Assembly: GCA_903847285.1 (NCBI GenBank)
Contig: CAINDH010000218.1
Span: 1-32,779 of the forward strand
Origin: an uncultured Verrucomicrobia subdivision 3 bacterium
Lineage (GTDB): Bacteria; Verrucomicrobiota; Verrucomicrobiae; Limisphaerales; UBA11358
Direction: 5' to 3'
DNA length: 32,779 nucleotides
Below the pieces are notes generated by a model, which saw nothing but the letters and a program-made list of their open reading frames with translations, did no database searches and had not been told where the DNA came from. Shown here piece by piece: positions 1 to 8,916 of this stretch; position 1 is the stretch's first letter; each line of letters opens with the position of its first letter. Position numbers and translations under genes: made by a program.

Positions 1-2
1 AA

Positions 3-152
3 GATGGTTTTCTCGCCGAGTTCGGGCCGAACACCATTCTGGAAACCTCCCCAAAAATCGCGCAACTCATCCGCGATGCCGGCCTCGAAGCGCGCAAGCT
101 CGCCACTAAATTCATCCGCGTCTTCTGGGCTGATTCTGAGGAGAAACGCTAA
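3..152 (+). pseudogene. Truncated protoporphyrinogen oxidase-like fragment (3' end of frame; 5' end outside window)
   Basis: The open frame entering from the left edge encodes 49 residues and stops at TAA 150-152. Its first part (AEFGPNTILETSPKIAQLIR and the following DAGLEAR) resembles the N-terminal FAD-domain region of protoporphyrinogen oxidase (HemG/HemY type), where a GPN...ETSP...LI..LGLE pattern lies roughly 40-75 residues into a protein of about 450. Here the similarity breaks after GLEARKL and the frame ends 17 codons later. The remaining frames of 90-300 show no continuation of the enzyme. I infer a remnant or truncated copy whose start lies upstream of the window. The family assignment is from memory of the motif, not an alignment. 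Another FAD amine oxidase is possible. Confidence 0.5.
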
Positions 153-304
153 GGTTTAGTAAATACGCTCACGCATCGTGCAAGACGGCAAGGCATGTCT
201 TTATTCAGTCAAAATATGGCTCGCAATTGGCAATTGAAGGGAAGTCGTCAATGCCAGTGATTGCGATTTTATGGGTGTGATCTGAATTTTCACACACGCA
301 TACT

Positions 305-3061
305 ATGAGCAAAATTTCCCCGCCGCCCACCGGCATTGAAGCCGCCCACGATATTCTTCACCAGTCCCGCCGCCGTTCCCTAACCTCGCTCCTCAACCCG
401 AAAGTCATCGCTGTCATTGGCGCGACTGAACGCAAGCGCAGCGTCGGGCGCACGTTGATGAACAACCTGTTGGAAGGTGGCTTCCCTGGAAAAATTTATC
501 CGGTCAATCCCATCCAGGAAACCATTCTCGGCCTGCACGCGTTTCCCAATGTCGCCGCGCTGCCGGAAGTTCCCGATCTCGCTGTCATCATAACGCCACC
601 GAAAACCGTTCCCGGCATCATCAAGGAATGCGCCGCAGCTGGCATCCAAGGCGTCATCATTATCTCCGCAGGCTTCAAGGAAACGGGTGCGGATGGCGCG
701 GCGCTGGAGCAACAAGTTTTGACAGAAGCGCGGCGGGGTAACATCCGCATCGTCGGCCCTAACTGTCTCGGTGTCATGGTGCCGGGACATAAATTCAACG
801 CCACCTTCGCCGCTGACACGGCGAAGCCCGGCAGCGTGGGTTTCATCAGTCAGAGCGGCGCGCTTTGCACGGCAATTTTGGATTGGAGCTTGAAGGAGAA
901 CGTCGGCTTCAGCGCGTTCGTCTCCCTCGGCTCCATGCTCGACGTCGGCTGGGGCGATTTGATTTACCACCTTGGCGACGATCCGAACACCAAGAGCATC
1001 GTCATCTACATGGAATCCATCGGCGATGCGCGCGGGTTTCTCTCCGCTGCGCGCGAAGTAGCGCTCACCAAGCCGATTATCGTCATCAAACCCGGCCGCA
1101 CCGAAGCCGCAGCGAAAGCCGCCGCGTCGCACACCGGTTCGCTCACGGGCAGCGACGAAGTTTTGCAGGCTGCGTTTCAACGCGTTGGCGTTTTGCGCGT
1201 AGATACGATTTCAGAATTGTTTGACATGGCGGAAGTTCTCGCCAAGCAACCGCGTCCGAAAGGCCCGCGTCTCACCATCGTCACCAACGCCGGCGGCCCC
1301 GGCGTGCTCGCGACGGACATGCTTATCACTAGCGGCGCGCAACTGGCCGAACTTGCGCCGGAGACAATGGCGTCGCTCAACCAAATCTTGCCAGCGACGT
1401 GGAGCCACAACAATCCCGTGGACATCATCGGTGACGCTGGTCCGGAGCTATACGCAAAGGCCGTGGACATCGTCGCCAAAGATCCGAACACCGACGGTTT
1501 GCTCGTCATTCTTACCCCGCAGGCGATGACCGATCCGACGGCGACGGCAGAAGAGCTCACACCCTTCGCGCACATCGAAGGCAAGCCGATCATCGCGAGC
1601 TGGATGGGAGTTGGCCAGGTAGAGAAAGGCGAGGACATTCTCAACGCAGCAAAAATCCCAACCTTCAAATATCCCGACCGCGCGGCGAAAGCATTCCATT
1701 ACATGTGGGCTTATAGCGAAAATCTCCGCTCGCTCTACGAGACGCCATCCACGCCCGTGCAAAACGACCATGGTTATGTCGACCGCAGCCTCGCCGAGAA
1801 AATCATCGCGGATGTGCGTGCCACCGGGCGGACGATTCTTACAGAATTTGAATCTAAACAACTGCTCGCGACTTACGGCATCCCCACTGTCGAGACGCAC
1901 ATCGCATTGACCGAAGGCGATGCTGTTAAGCAAGCCGCGCGGCTAGGCTTCCCCGTCGTCCTGAAACTTTATTCCGAAACCATCACGCACAAGACGGACG
2001 TCGGCGGTGTGCAATTGAATCTGCGCACGGCCTCCGCCGTCCGTCAGGCGTGGAAGGCGATTGAAGCTTCCTGCACCAAAAAAGTCGGCAGGGAACATTT
2101 TCTCGGGGTCACGGTGCAACTGATGATAAAGCTCGAAGGCTACGAACTCATCATCGGCAGCAGCATTGACCCACAGTTTGGGCCGGTGCTGCTCTTCGGC
2201 ACTGGCGGCCAACTCGTGGAAGTTTACAAAGATCGTTCACTCGGCCTGCCGCCGCTTAACGCGACGCTTGCGCGCCGGATGATGGAAAAGACAAAAATTT
2301 TCACCGCCTTGAAAGGCGTTCGTGGACGCAAGGCCGCGGACATTGCCGCGCTTGAACAGTTGATGGTTCGTTTCAGCCAGCTCGTCGTTGAGCAGCCGTG
2401 GATCGCGGAGATTGACATCAATCCCCTGCTCGTCTCGTCCGAAAGAATCTTTGCGCTCGATGCGCGCGTGGTGCTGCACGATCCGAAGACGCCTGAAAAC
2501 AAATTGCCGCACCCGGCTATCCGTCCATATCCGGTGCAATACGTCACGCCGTGGAAATTAAAAAACAAATCTCCAGTGACCATCCGCCCCATCCGCCCCG
2601 AAGACGAGCCGCTGCTGGTGACATTCCATGAGACCTTGTCCGAGGAAAGCGTGTATCACCGCTACTTTAGCGCGCTGAATCTGTCCCAACGCATAACCCA
2701 TGAACGGCTCACACGCATCTGCTTCAATGACTACGACCGCGAGATCGCACTCGTCGCGGAATTCAAACCGGTGAAGGACGACGAAGAAAAGAAAATTCTC
2801 GGCGTCGGGCGACTGAGCAAATTGCACGGTGCGAACGAAGCAGAGTTCGCCATTCTCGTGAACGACCACTGGCAAAACCTCGGCCTCGGCTTTGAGCTGC
2901 TCAAGCAGCTCATCGAAGTCGGCCGCGCGGAAAAACTCGACCGCCTCTCCGGCCAGATTCTCGCCGAGAATCACGCCATGCGGCACATCTGCAAAAAACT
3001 CGGATTCAAGATCACGACCGACGACGACCAACGCACCTGTAACGCCGTATTCAAATACTGA
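305..3061 (+). CDS. ADP-forming acyl-CoA (acetyl-CoA) synthetase with C-terminal GNAT acetyltransferase domain
   Basis: This 918-aa protein has, in order, a CoA-binding Rossmann domain (about 25-150), succinyl-CoA-ligase-like flavodoxin domains (about 165-460), an ATP-grasp domain (about 510-745) and a GNAT N-acetyltransferase domain (about 755-918). The phosphohistidine motif SHTGSLTG is intact (His276), as is the ATP-grasp [10 protein letters not shown] motif (His562). The GNAT part has an EAEFAI strand and an acetyl-CoA loop around NLGLG. The family either makes acetate plus ATP from acetyl-CoA, ADP and phosphate, or acts as a Pat-type protein lysine acetyltransferase. The preserved histidines favour a working synthetase. 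The stop lies 4 nt before nifJ, so the two are probably co-transcribed. No Shine-Dalgarno is visible before this ATG. Location is cytoplasmic. Confidence 0.9.
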   Translation: MSKISPPPTGIEAAHDILHQSRRRSLTSLLNPKVIAVIGATERKRSVGRTLMNNLLEGGFPGKIYPVNPIQETILGLHAFPNVAALPEVPDLAVIITPPKTVPGIIKECAAAGIQGVIIISAGFKETGADGAALEQQVLTEARRGNIRIVGPNCLGVMVPGHKFNATFAADTAKPGSVGFISQSGALCTAILDWSLKENVGFSAFVSLGSMLDVGWGDLIYHLGDDPNTKSIVIYMESIGDARGFLSAAREVALTKPIIVIKPGRTEAAAKAAASHTGSLTGSDEVLQAAFQRVGVLRVDTISELFDMAEVLAKQPRPKGPRLTIVTNAGGPGVLATDMLITSGAQLAELAPETMASLNQILPATWSHNNPVDIIGDAGPELYAKAVDIVAKDPNTDGLLVILTPQAMTDPTATAEELTPFAHIEGKPIIASWMGVGQVEKGEDILNAAKIPTFKYPDRAAKAFHYMWAYSENLRSLYETPSTPVQNDHGYVDRSLAEKIIADVRATGRTILTEFESKQLLATYGIPTVETHIALTEGDAVKQAARLGFPVVLKLYSETITHKTDVGGVQLNLRTASAVRQAWKAIEASCTKKVGREHFLGVTVQLMIKLEGYELIIGSSIDPQFGPVLLFGTGGQLVEVYKDRSLGLPPLNATLARRMMEKTKIFTALKGVRGRKAADIAALEQLMVRFSQLVVEQPWIAEIDINPLLVSSERIFALDARVVLHDPKTPENKLPHPAIRPYPVQYVTPWKLKNKSPVTIRPIRPEDEPLLVTFHETLSEESVYHRYFSALNLSQRITHERLTRICFNDYDREIALVAEFKPVKDDEEKKILGVGRLSKLHGANEAEFAILVNDHWQNLGLGFELLKQLIEVGRAEKLDRLSGQILAENHAMRHICKKLGFKITTDDDQRTCNAVFKY

Positions 3062-3065
3062 TGCC

Positions 3066-6000
3066 ATGAAAAATTCGCGTGTCTTCAAAACCATTGATGG
3101 CTGCGAGGCGGCGGCCCACGTCGCTTTCAAGCTCAACGAAGCGATGGCGATCTATCCCATCACGCCGTCATCGCCCATCGCCGAGTGGTGCGACCAGTGG
3201 GCGTCCGAGGATAAAAAAAATCTCTGGGGCACCACGCCCGCCATCGTGGAGATGCAGAGCGAAGGCGGCGCGGTCGGTGCGGTGCACGGGATGTTGCAGA
3301 CCGGCACGCTGGCGACGACGTTCACTGCGTCGCAAGGTTTGCTGCTGATGATCCCGAACATGTTCAAGTTCGCGGGCGAACTGCTGCCGACGGTCTTCCA
3401 CGTCACGGCGAGAACGGTCGCGACCCACGCGCTCTCCATCTTCGGCGACCACAGCGACATCATGGCGGTGCGTTCCGCCGGCTGGGCTATGCTCGGCGCG
3501 GCCTCGGTGCAGGAGACGATGGATTTCGCCCTCATCGCGCACGCGGCGACGCTGCGCACACGGCTTCCATTCGTGCATTTCTTCGACGGCTTCCGCACGT
3601 CGCACGAAGTCTCCAAGATCGAGATGCTGGATGAATCGGTCTTGCGCGCGCTGATCGATGAAAAACTGATCGCTGAATTCCGTTCGCGCGCGATGACGCC
3701 GGATAAACCGGTCTTGCGCGGCACGGCGCAGAATCCTGACGCTTTTTTCCAGGGCCGCGAGGCGGCGAACGGGTTTTATTCCGCCTGCCCGGACATCGTC
3801 CAGAAAGTCATGGACGAATTCGCGGAGGAAACCGGTCGGCAATACAAACTCTTTGAATACATCGGCGAGCCGGATGCGGAGAACATCATCGTGCTGATGG
3901 GTTCGGGCTGCGACGCGGCGCACGAGACGGTCGAGTATCTGAACAACCACGGCGAGAACGTGGGCGTGCTCAAGGTGCGGCTGTATCGCCCGTTCGACGG
4001 CAAACGGTTTGTGGAAGCGCTGCCGCCGTTCGTCCGCAAAATCGCGGTGCTGGATCGCACAAAAGAGCCGGGGGCGATGGGCGAACCCCTGTATCAAGAT
4101 TGTCTCACGGCCATCATGGAAGAAATGGCGGAAGGCCGCGCACCGTTCGAGACCGTGCCGAAAATCCTGACCGGTCGCTACGGCCTGTCCTCAAAAGAAT
4201 TCACGCCGGCGATGATCAAGGCGGTGTTCGATAATCTCAAATCTGCGACGCCCAAAAATCATTTCACCATCGGCATCAACGACGACGTCTCGCACACGAG
4301 CTTGCCGTTCGACCCGGAATTTTCCACGGAGCCGGCCAACGTGGTGCGCGCGCTCTTCTACGGGCTCGGCGCGGACGGCACGGTGGGTGCCAACAAGAAT
4401 TCCATCAAGATCATCGGCGAGGAGACGGAAAATTTTGCGCAAGGCTACTTCGTCTATGACTCGAAAAAATCTGGCTCCATCACGACATCGCATCTGCGCT
4501 TCGGGCCGAAGCCGATCCGTTCGTCGTATCTCGTGACGCAGGCGAACTTTGTCGCGTGTCATCAACCGGGCTTTCTGGAGCGCTACGAAATGCTCCGCAG
4601 CCTGGTTCCCGGCGGGACGTTTCTGTTGAACACGCCGTATGCGCCGGAAGCCGTGTGGAGCCGCTTGCCCACGCCGGTGCAGGAAACTTTGCTCGCGAAG
4701 AAGGCGCGGTTATTTGTCATCAATGCCACGCGCGTCGCCAAGGAAAGCGGCATGGGCGGACGCATCAACACCATCATGCAGGTCTGTTTCTTCGCGCTCT
4801 CCGGCGTGCTGCCGAAAGACGAGGCGATTGATGCGATCAAAAATTCCATCAAGAAAACCTACGGCAAGAAGGGCGAGGAGATCGTGAAGATGAACTTGCA
4901 GGCCGTGGACAAAACGCTGGCGCATCTGCACGAGGTGAAGGTGACAGACAACAAGTTGAACGGTGCCGGACCGCTGCTCCCGCCGATTTCGCCGGACGCG
5001 CCGGCGTTCGTGAAGAATGTTCTCGGAAAACTCGCCGCCGGTTTTGGTGATGAACTGCCGGTGAGTGCTTTTCCGAACGACGGAACCTTTCCCACGGCCA
5101 CGGCGCAATATGAAAAGCGCAATCTCGCGCTGGAGATTCCCGTGTGGGACGAGAAGACGTGCATCCAATGTCTGAAGTGCGTGGCCATCTGTCCGCACGC
5201 CACCATCCGCGCGAAGGTTTATGAGACGGCAGAATTGAAGAATGCACCGGCGACGTTCAAAGTCACCGACGCGCGCGTGCCGGAGTTCAAGGGCATGAAG
5301 TTCTCACTGCAAGTCGCGGCGGAAGATTGCACCGGCTGCCGGCTTTGCGTGGAAGTCTGTCCGGCCAAGAATAAATCTGAGGCCCGGCTCAAGGCCATCA
5401 ACATGCAGCCACAGGCGCCGCTGCGCGCCGCCGAGCGCGACAACTGGAATTATTTTCTCGGCCTGCCGGAATTCGACCGGCGCAAGCTCAAGACCACGAC
5501 GCTGCGGCAACAACAATTGCTGCAACCGCTGTTTGAGTTCAGCGGCGCGTGCGCGGGCTGCGGCGAGACGCCGTATATCAAGCTGCTCACGCAACTGTTC
5601 GGCGACCGCGCGGTCATCGCCAACGCCACGGGCTGCTCCTCCATCTACGGCGGCAACCTGCCGACGACGCCTTACACGAAGGACGGCTGCGGTCGCGGGC
5701 CGACGTGGTGCAATTCGCTCTTCGAGGACAACGCGGAGTTCGGCCTGGGCTTCCGCGTCTCGATTGACAAACAAAAAGAATTTGCCGAAGAGCTGGTGAA
5801 AAAACTCGCGCCGATACTGGGCGATGAATTTGCGAAGCAACTGCTGCTCGCCGACCAGAGCGATGAGGCGGGCATCCAGGAACAACGTGTGCGCGTGGCG
5901 GCGTTGAAGGAAAAAATCAAAGACCTGATTTCTGTCGAGGCGAAGTTGTTGCTCGGCCTGGCCGACCAGCTCGTGAAGAAAAGCGTCTGGATTCTCGGCG

Positions 6001-6677
6001 GCGACGGCTGGGCTTACGACATCGGCTACGGCGGACTGGATCACGTCCTCGCCAGTGGCCGCAAGGTCAATGTGCTCGTGATGGACACGGAAGTTTATTC
6101 TAACACCGGCGGGCAGATGAGCAAATCCACTCCGCGCGGAGCCATCGCAAAATTCGCCGCTGGGGGCAAACCGGCGGGCAAAAAAGATCTCGGCCTCATC
6201 GCGATGAGCTACGGCAACATCTACGTCGCCAGCGTGGCGATGGGCGCGAAGGACGAGCACACGCTCAAGGCGTTCGTCGAGGCGGAATCGTTTCCCGGCC
6301 CGTCGCTCATCATCGCTTACAGCCATTGCATCGCACACGGCATCGCACTCGACACGGGCATCGGCGCGCGGCAGCAGAAGCTCGCGGTCGAATCCGGCCA
6401 ATGGCTGCTTTATCGCTACGACCCACGGCGGGCGGCGAACGGCGAGAATCCGCTGCAACTCGATTCTGGCGCGGCGAAACACAAAGTGAAAGATTTCATG
6501 CTTTCGGAAAACCGGTTCAAGATGCTGACGAAGAGCAAACCGGATGACGCGAAGAAATTTTTTGAGCAATCGCAGACCGATGCCGACCGGCGCTGGAAAT
6601 TTTATCAATTTCTCGCCGCGCGGGATTCGGGAACCGAACCAGCAAAACAACCACCGACAACGCCAGCGACCGTTTAA
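3066..6677 (+). CDS. nifJ: Pyruvate:ferredoxin (flavodoxin) oxidoreductase, single-chain
   Basis: This 1203-aa cytoplasmic enzyme oxidises pyruvate with CoA to acetyl-CoA and CO2, reducing ferredoxin or flavodoxin. It has the full single-chain layout at the usual length. The N-terminal domain carries YPITPSSPIAE (about 30-40). The gamma domain is near 435. An 8Fe-4S ferredoxin domain has two CxxCxxCxxxC sets (C699/702/705/709 and C755/758/761/765). The C-terminal TPP domain has C829, C832, C857 and C1088, the expected ligands of the proximal 4Fe-4S cluster, and GDGWAYDIGYGG near 978 for TPP-Mg. The frame is open further upstream, but ATG 3066 gives the conserved N-terminus and avoids a long overlap with the synthetase gene. 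It lies between an ADP-forming acyl-CoA synthetase and a DHOD-like gene, which suggests fermentative or low-oxygen pyruvate use. Confidence 0.97.
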   Translation: MKNSRVFKTIDGCEAAAHVAFKLNEAMAIYPITPSSPIAEWCDQWASEDKKNLWGTTPAIVEMQSEGGAVGAVHGMLQTGTLATTFTASQGLLLMIPNMFKFAGELLPTVFHVTARTVATHALSIFGDHSDIMAVRSAGWAMLGAASVQETMDFALIAHAATLRTRLPFVHFFDGFRTSHEVSKIEMLDESVLRALIDEKLIAEFRSRAMTPDKPVLRGTAQNPDAFFQGREAANGFYSACPDIVQKVMDEFAEETGRQYKLFEYIGEPDAENIIVLMGSGCDAAHETVEYLNNHGENVGVLKVRLYRPFDGKRFVEALPPFVRKIAVLDRTKEPGAMGEPLYQDCLTAIMEEMAEGRAPFETVPKILTGRYGLSSKEFTPAMIKAVFDNLKSATPKNHFTIGINDDVSHTSLPFDPEFSTEPANVVRALFYGLGADGTVGANKNSIKIIGEETENFAQGYFVYDSKKSGSITTSHLRFGPKPIRSSYLVTQANFVACHQPGFLERYEMLRSLVPGGTFLLNTPYAPEAVWSRLPTPVQETLLAKKARLFVINATRVAKESGMGGRINTIMQVCFFALSGVLPKDEAIDAIKNSIKKTYGKKGEEIVKMNLQAVDKTLAHLHEVKVTDNKLNGAGPLLPPISPDAPAFVKNVLGKLAAGFGDELPVSAFPNDGTFPTATAQYEKRNLALEIPVWDEKTCIQCLKCVAICPHATIRAKVYETAELKNAPATFKVTDARVPEFKGMKFSLQVAAEDCTGCRLCVEVCPAKNKSEARLKAINMQPQAPLRAAERDNWNYFLGLPEFDRRKLKTTTLRQQQLLQPLFEFSGACAGCGETPYIKLLTQLFGDRAVIANATGCSSIYGGNLPTTPYTKDGCGRGPTWCNSLFEDNAEFGLGFRVSIDKQKEFAEELVKKLAPILGDEFAKQLLLADQSDEAGIQEQRVRVAALKEKIKDLISVEAKLLLGLADQLVKKSVWILGGDGWAYDIGYGGLDHVLASGRKVNVLVMDTEVYSNTGGQMSKSTPRGAIAKFAAGGKPAGKKDLGLIAMSYGNIYVASVAMGAKDEHTLKAFVEAESFPGPSLIIAYSHCIAHGIALDTGIGARQQKLAVESGQWLLYRYDPRRAANGENPLQLDSGAAKHKVKDFMLSENRFKMLTKSKPDDAKKFFEQSQTDADRRWKFYQFLAARDSGTEPAKQPPTTPATV

Positions 6678-6697
6678 CCCAAAACCCAAGGCACGTT

Positions 6698-7690
6698 ATG
6701 GATCTCTCGACCAATTATCTCGGCCTGAAATTGCGCACGCCACTGGTCATCGGCGCGTCGCCGTTGTCTGAGGACATTGACAACATCAAGCGCATGGAAG
6801 ATGCCGGCGCGAGCGCGATCGTGTTGCATTCACTGTTCGAGGAACAATTGCGGCAGGACCGGCTGGAACTGAACCGCAATTTAGAACAGGGCACGGAAAG
6901 TTTTGCGGAGGCGTTGAACTATTTCCCCGAGGCCGGCGAATATCGTCTTGGCCCCGAGGAATACCTGCGCCACATCTGGCGGGCCAAAACGACCACCAAG
7001 GTTCCTATCATCGCGAGCCTCAACGGTTCGTCGAAAGGCGGCTGGACGGATTTTGCCCGGCAAATCCAGCGCGCCGGCGCGGATGCGTTGGAGCTGAACA
7101 TTTATCACATCCCCACCGATTTAGATCAGTCCGGCGCAATGGTAGAGGAAATGTATCTGGAAATTTTACGGGAGGTGAAGGCGGCGGTGAAGATTCCCGT
7201 AGCGGTTAAATTAAGTCCGTTCTTCAGCAACTTCGCAAACATGGCCAAGCGGTTCGACGAAGCCGGGGCGAACGGACTGGTGCTATTCAACCGGTTTTAT
7301 CAGCCAGACATTGATCTGGAAACGTTGGAAGTAAAGCCGAACATTCTTTTGAGCACGCCGATGGCGATGCGATTGCCATTGCGATGGATTGCGATTCTTT
7401 ACGGGAAGCTCGCGGCCAACCTGGCGGCGACCAGCGGCATTCATCGCGCCAGCGACGTGCTCAAGATGTTGCTGGCGGGCGCGGATGTGACAATGCTCTG
7501 CTCCACGGTGCTCCGCCACGGTTTTCCGCAGATCGCTTTGATCGAGTCGGAGTTGAACCAATGGATGGAAGACCACGATTACGTGTCTGTCGCTCAGATT
7601 AAAGGCAGCTTGAGCCAGAAGAATTGTTCCGAACCGGCTGCGTTTGAACGTGCGCAATACATGAAAGCTCTCTGCACCTACAATACTTAA
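6698..7690 (+). CDS. Dihydroorotate dehydrogenase-like FMN TIM-barrel protein
   Basis: This 330-aa predicted FMN-binding beta/alpha-barrel is related to dihydroorotate dehydrogenase. Visible family features are the N-terminal LGLKLRTPLVIGASPL segment, IIASLNGSSKGGW (about 104-116), VAVKLSP with a likely FMN-contacting Lys171, and a C-terminal AGADVTMLCSTVL phosphate-binding stretch. The class 1 DHOD signature with the catalytic cysteine (N-x-SCPN type) is replaced by ELNIYHIP at 132-139, so it is probably not the pyrimidine enzyme. It starts 20 nt after nifJ with a weak AAGG ribosome site 6 nt before ATG, so it looks like the third gene of the synthetase-nifJ unit. DHOD-like genes beside nifJ occur in other bacteria, but I know of no settled function. 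A redox role linked to ferredoxin metabolism is an inference. Confidence 0.85.
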   Translation: MDLSTNYLGLKLRTPLVIGASPLSEDIDNIKRMEDAGASAIVLHSLFEEQLRQDRLELNRNLEQGTESFAEALNYFPEAGEYRLGPEEYLRHIWRAKTTTKVPIIASLNGSSKGGWTDFARQIQRAGADALELNIYHIPTDLDQSGAMVEEMYLEILREVKAAVKIPVAVKLSPFFSNFANMAKRFDEAGANGLVLFNRFYQPDIDLETLEVKPNILLSTPMAMRLPLRWIAILYGKLAANLAATSGIHRASDVLKMLLAGADVTMLCSTVLRHGFPQIALIESELNQWMEDHDYVSVAQIKGSLSQKNCSEPAAFERAQYMKALCTYNT

Positions 7691-7715
7691 TCAACCCGAG
7701 GAAAATATTCCACAG

Positions 7716-8624
7716 TCAGAACACTTCCGCATTCAGCCCGGCAATCTGTCGGACGGCCCGGGCTATTTGAGAAAGCGCCTGCAACGGCAAATGTCCCCAT
7801 TCGGATTGAATGCTTGGTCTGGCTGCCGAATATATTTGCACTTGTGAAATCTGTGCGCCGGCATCCTTCAATTCCTTCAGCCTTTGCGCATATTGTTTGA
7901 TTTCTTCGAACGGCGGCTCTTCGCCTTGGATGGCTGGGAATAAACTTTGTATGATGACCGGACGTCGGTTTCCGATGAGCCGAATATTGGCGAGGATTTT
8001 TTCAAGCGGCACGTCCGGGCGGTTAACCTTGTCGAGGAAAGGCTGGGTGCCGCCGTCAAGCTTGATCCAGACCTCGTCGGACATGGTGAGAGATTCTAAG
8101 CCGCGCAGGACGAGCGGTCGATCCAGGCCGGTGCCGTTAGTGATCAAGACGATTTTAAAAAAATTACCGAGGGCGCGCACGCGAGCGACCGCTTGCATTG
8201 CCTCGATAAAATTCGGTGCCAGGGTCGGTTCACCGTCGCCACTCAATGCGATGTGGCGCAGATTAAAGAGTTCTTCCGGTAACGACTGATACCAAGGATG
8301 TCGGCGGAGTTGCCCCTGCTGCACGAAATCGATTGTCCGGCGCAGTTCCGTCGCCATCACATCTACGAGCAGCTCGCTTTCAGATGCTGGCAGGCGTCGG
8401 TCCACTTCGCAGTAGGAACAGTCGAAGTTGCAATGCCGGTCAGGATTCATATTCACGCCGAGCGAAAGGCCGCGCGCTCGTGCGGAAATCACCGCATAGA
8501 CAAACCGGTTCCCAAGAAAATCCCGGGGGCGGTCAAAGGCGGTCGCGCGCGGCGGCACGTGATGAACCGGTGACGGCTTCCGGCTCAACGGCAAGGCGAT
8601 GGTTGTAGTTTTTAATTCTGCCAC
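7716..8624 (-). CDS. Radical SAM protein, COG0731-type Fe-S oxidoreductase
   Basis: This 302-aa cytoplasmic protein has the radical SAM CxxxCxxC cluster (C65, C69, C72 in DRHCNFDCSYCEVDRR), followed by a SAM-binding ALSGDGEPTL segment and a partial TIM barrel. The SGDGEPTL sequence and early cluster position match the COG0731 group, which includes wyosine-type tRNA-modification homologues and many uncharacterised members. The substrate cannot be read from the sequence. The N-terminal 45 residues (MAELKTTTIALPLSRK...) lie before the conserved core, so a slightly later start is possible. It is convergent with the DHOD-like gene, with only 25 nt between the stops, and has no evident operon partner. 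Confidence 0.85.
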   Translation of the reverse strand: MAELKTTTIALPLSRKPSPVHHVPPRATAFDRPRDFLGNRFVYAVISARARGLSLGVNMNPDRHCNFDCSYCEVDRRLPASESELLVDVMATELRRTIDFVQQGQLRRHPWYQSLPEELFNLRHIALSGDGEPTLAPNFIEAMQAVARVRALGNFFKIVLITNGTGLDRPLVLRGLESLTMSDEVWIKLDGGTQPFLDKVNRPDVPLEKILANIRLIGNRRPVIIQSLFPAIQGEEPPFEEIKQYAQRLKELKDAGAQISQVQIYSAARPSIQSEWGHLPLQALSQIARAVRQIAGLNAEVF

Positions 8625-8916
8625 AAATTCTGGATTGATTTTATAATCCAGTTTAAGGCGTTCTCCCTAATGCAACCACACACCCGTTGCTTAAATTCAA
8701 TCAGTTTTTGCGCGCCGCCGTGCGCCAAGGCGACTTCATTTTTTCTGGCCGCATAATTTGGCGTCAGGTCTTTACCTCGTTGGACCATGACTAAAACTTC
8801 ACCGGTTCGGAAAAGTCGAGTCGCGTCAACTGGTGCCTGGTGCCGAATGTTGAACGTCCCAGCGTAATGCATTTATTTCGGTCAACGCTGGAATTGCGGT
8901 TCAATTTTAAAACTTC

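Noticed and set aside
5304..6689. 461-codon open frame on the minus strand
   Set aside because: It is antisense to nifJ, whose domains and Fe-S cysteines are unmistakable. The translation is Arg/Ala-rich with no family motif, as expected for a GC-rich shadow frame.
8612..8872. 86-codon frame on the minus strand between the radical SAM and GH35 genes
   Set aside because: It overlaps the radical SAM start by 13 nt, has no ribosome site or recognisable motif, and its codon use is less GC-biased at third positions than that of neighbours. A small real gene cannot be fully excluded; 8625-8916 otherwise shows nothing I can name.
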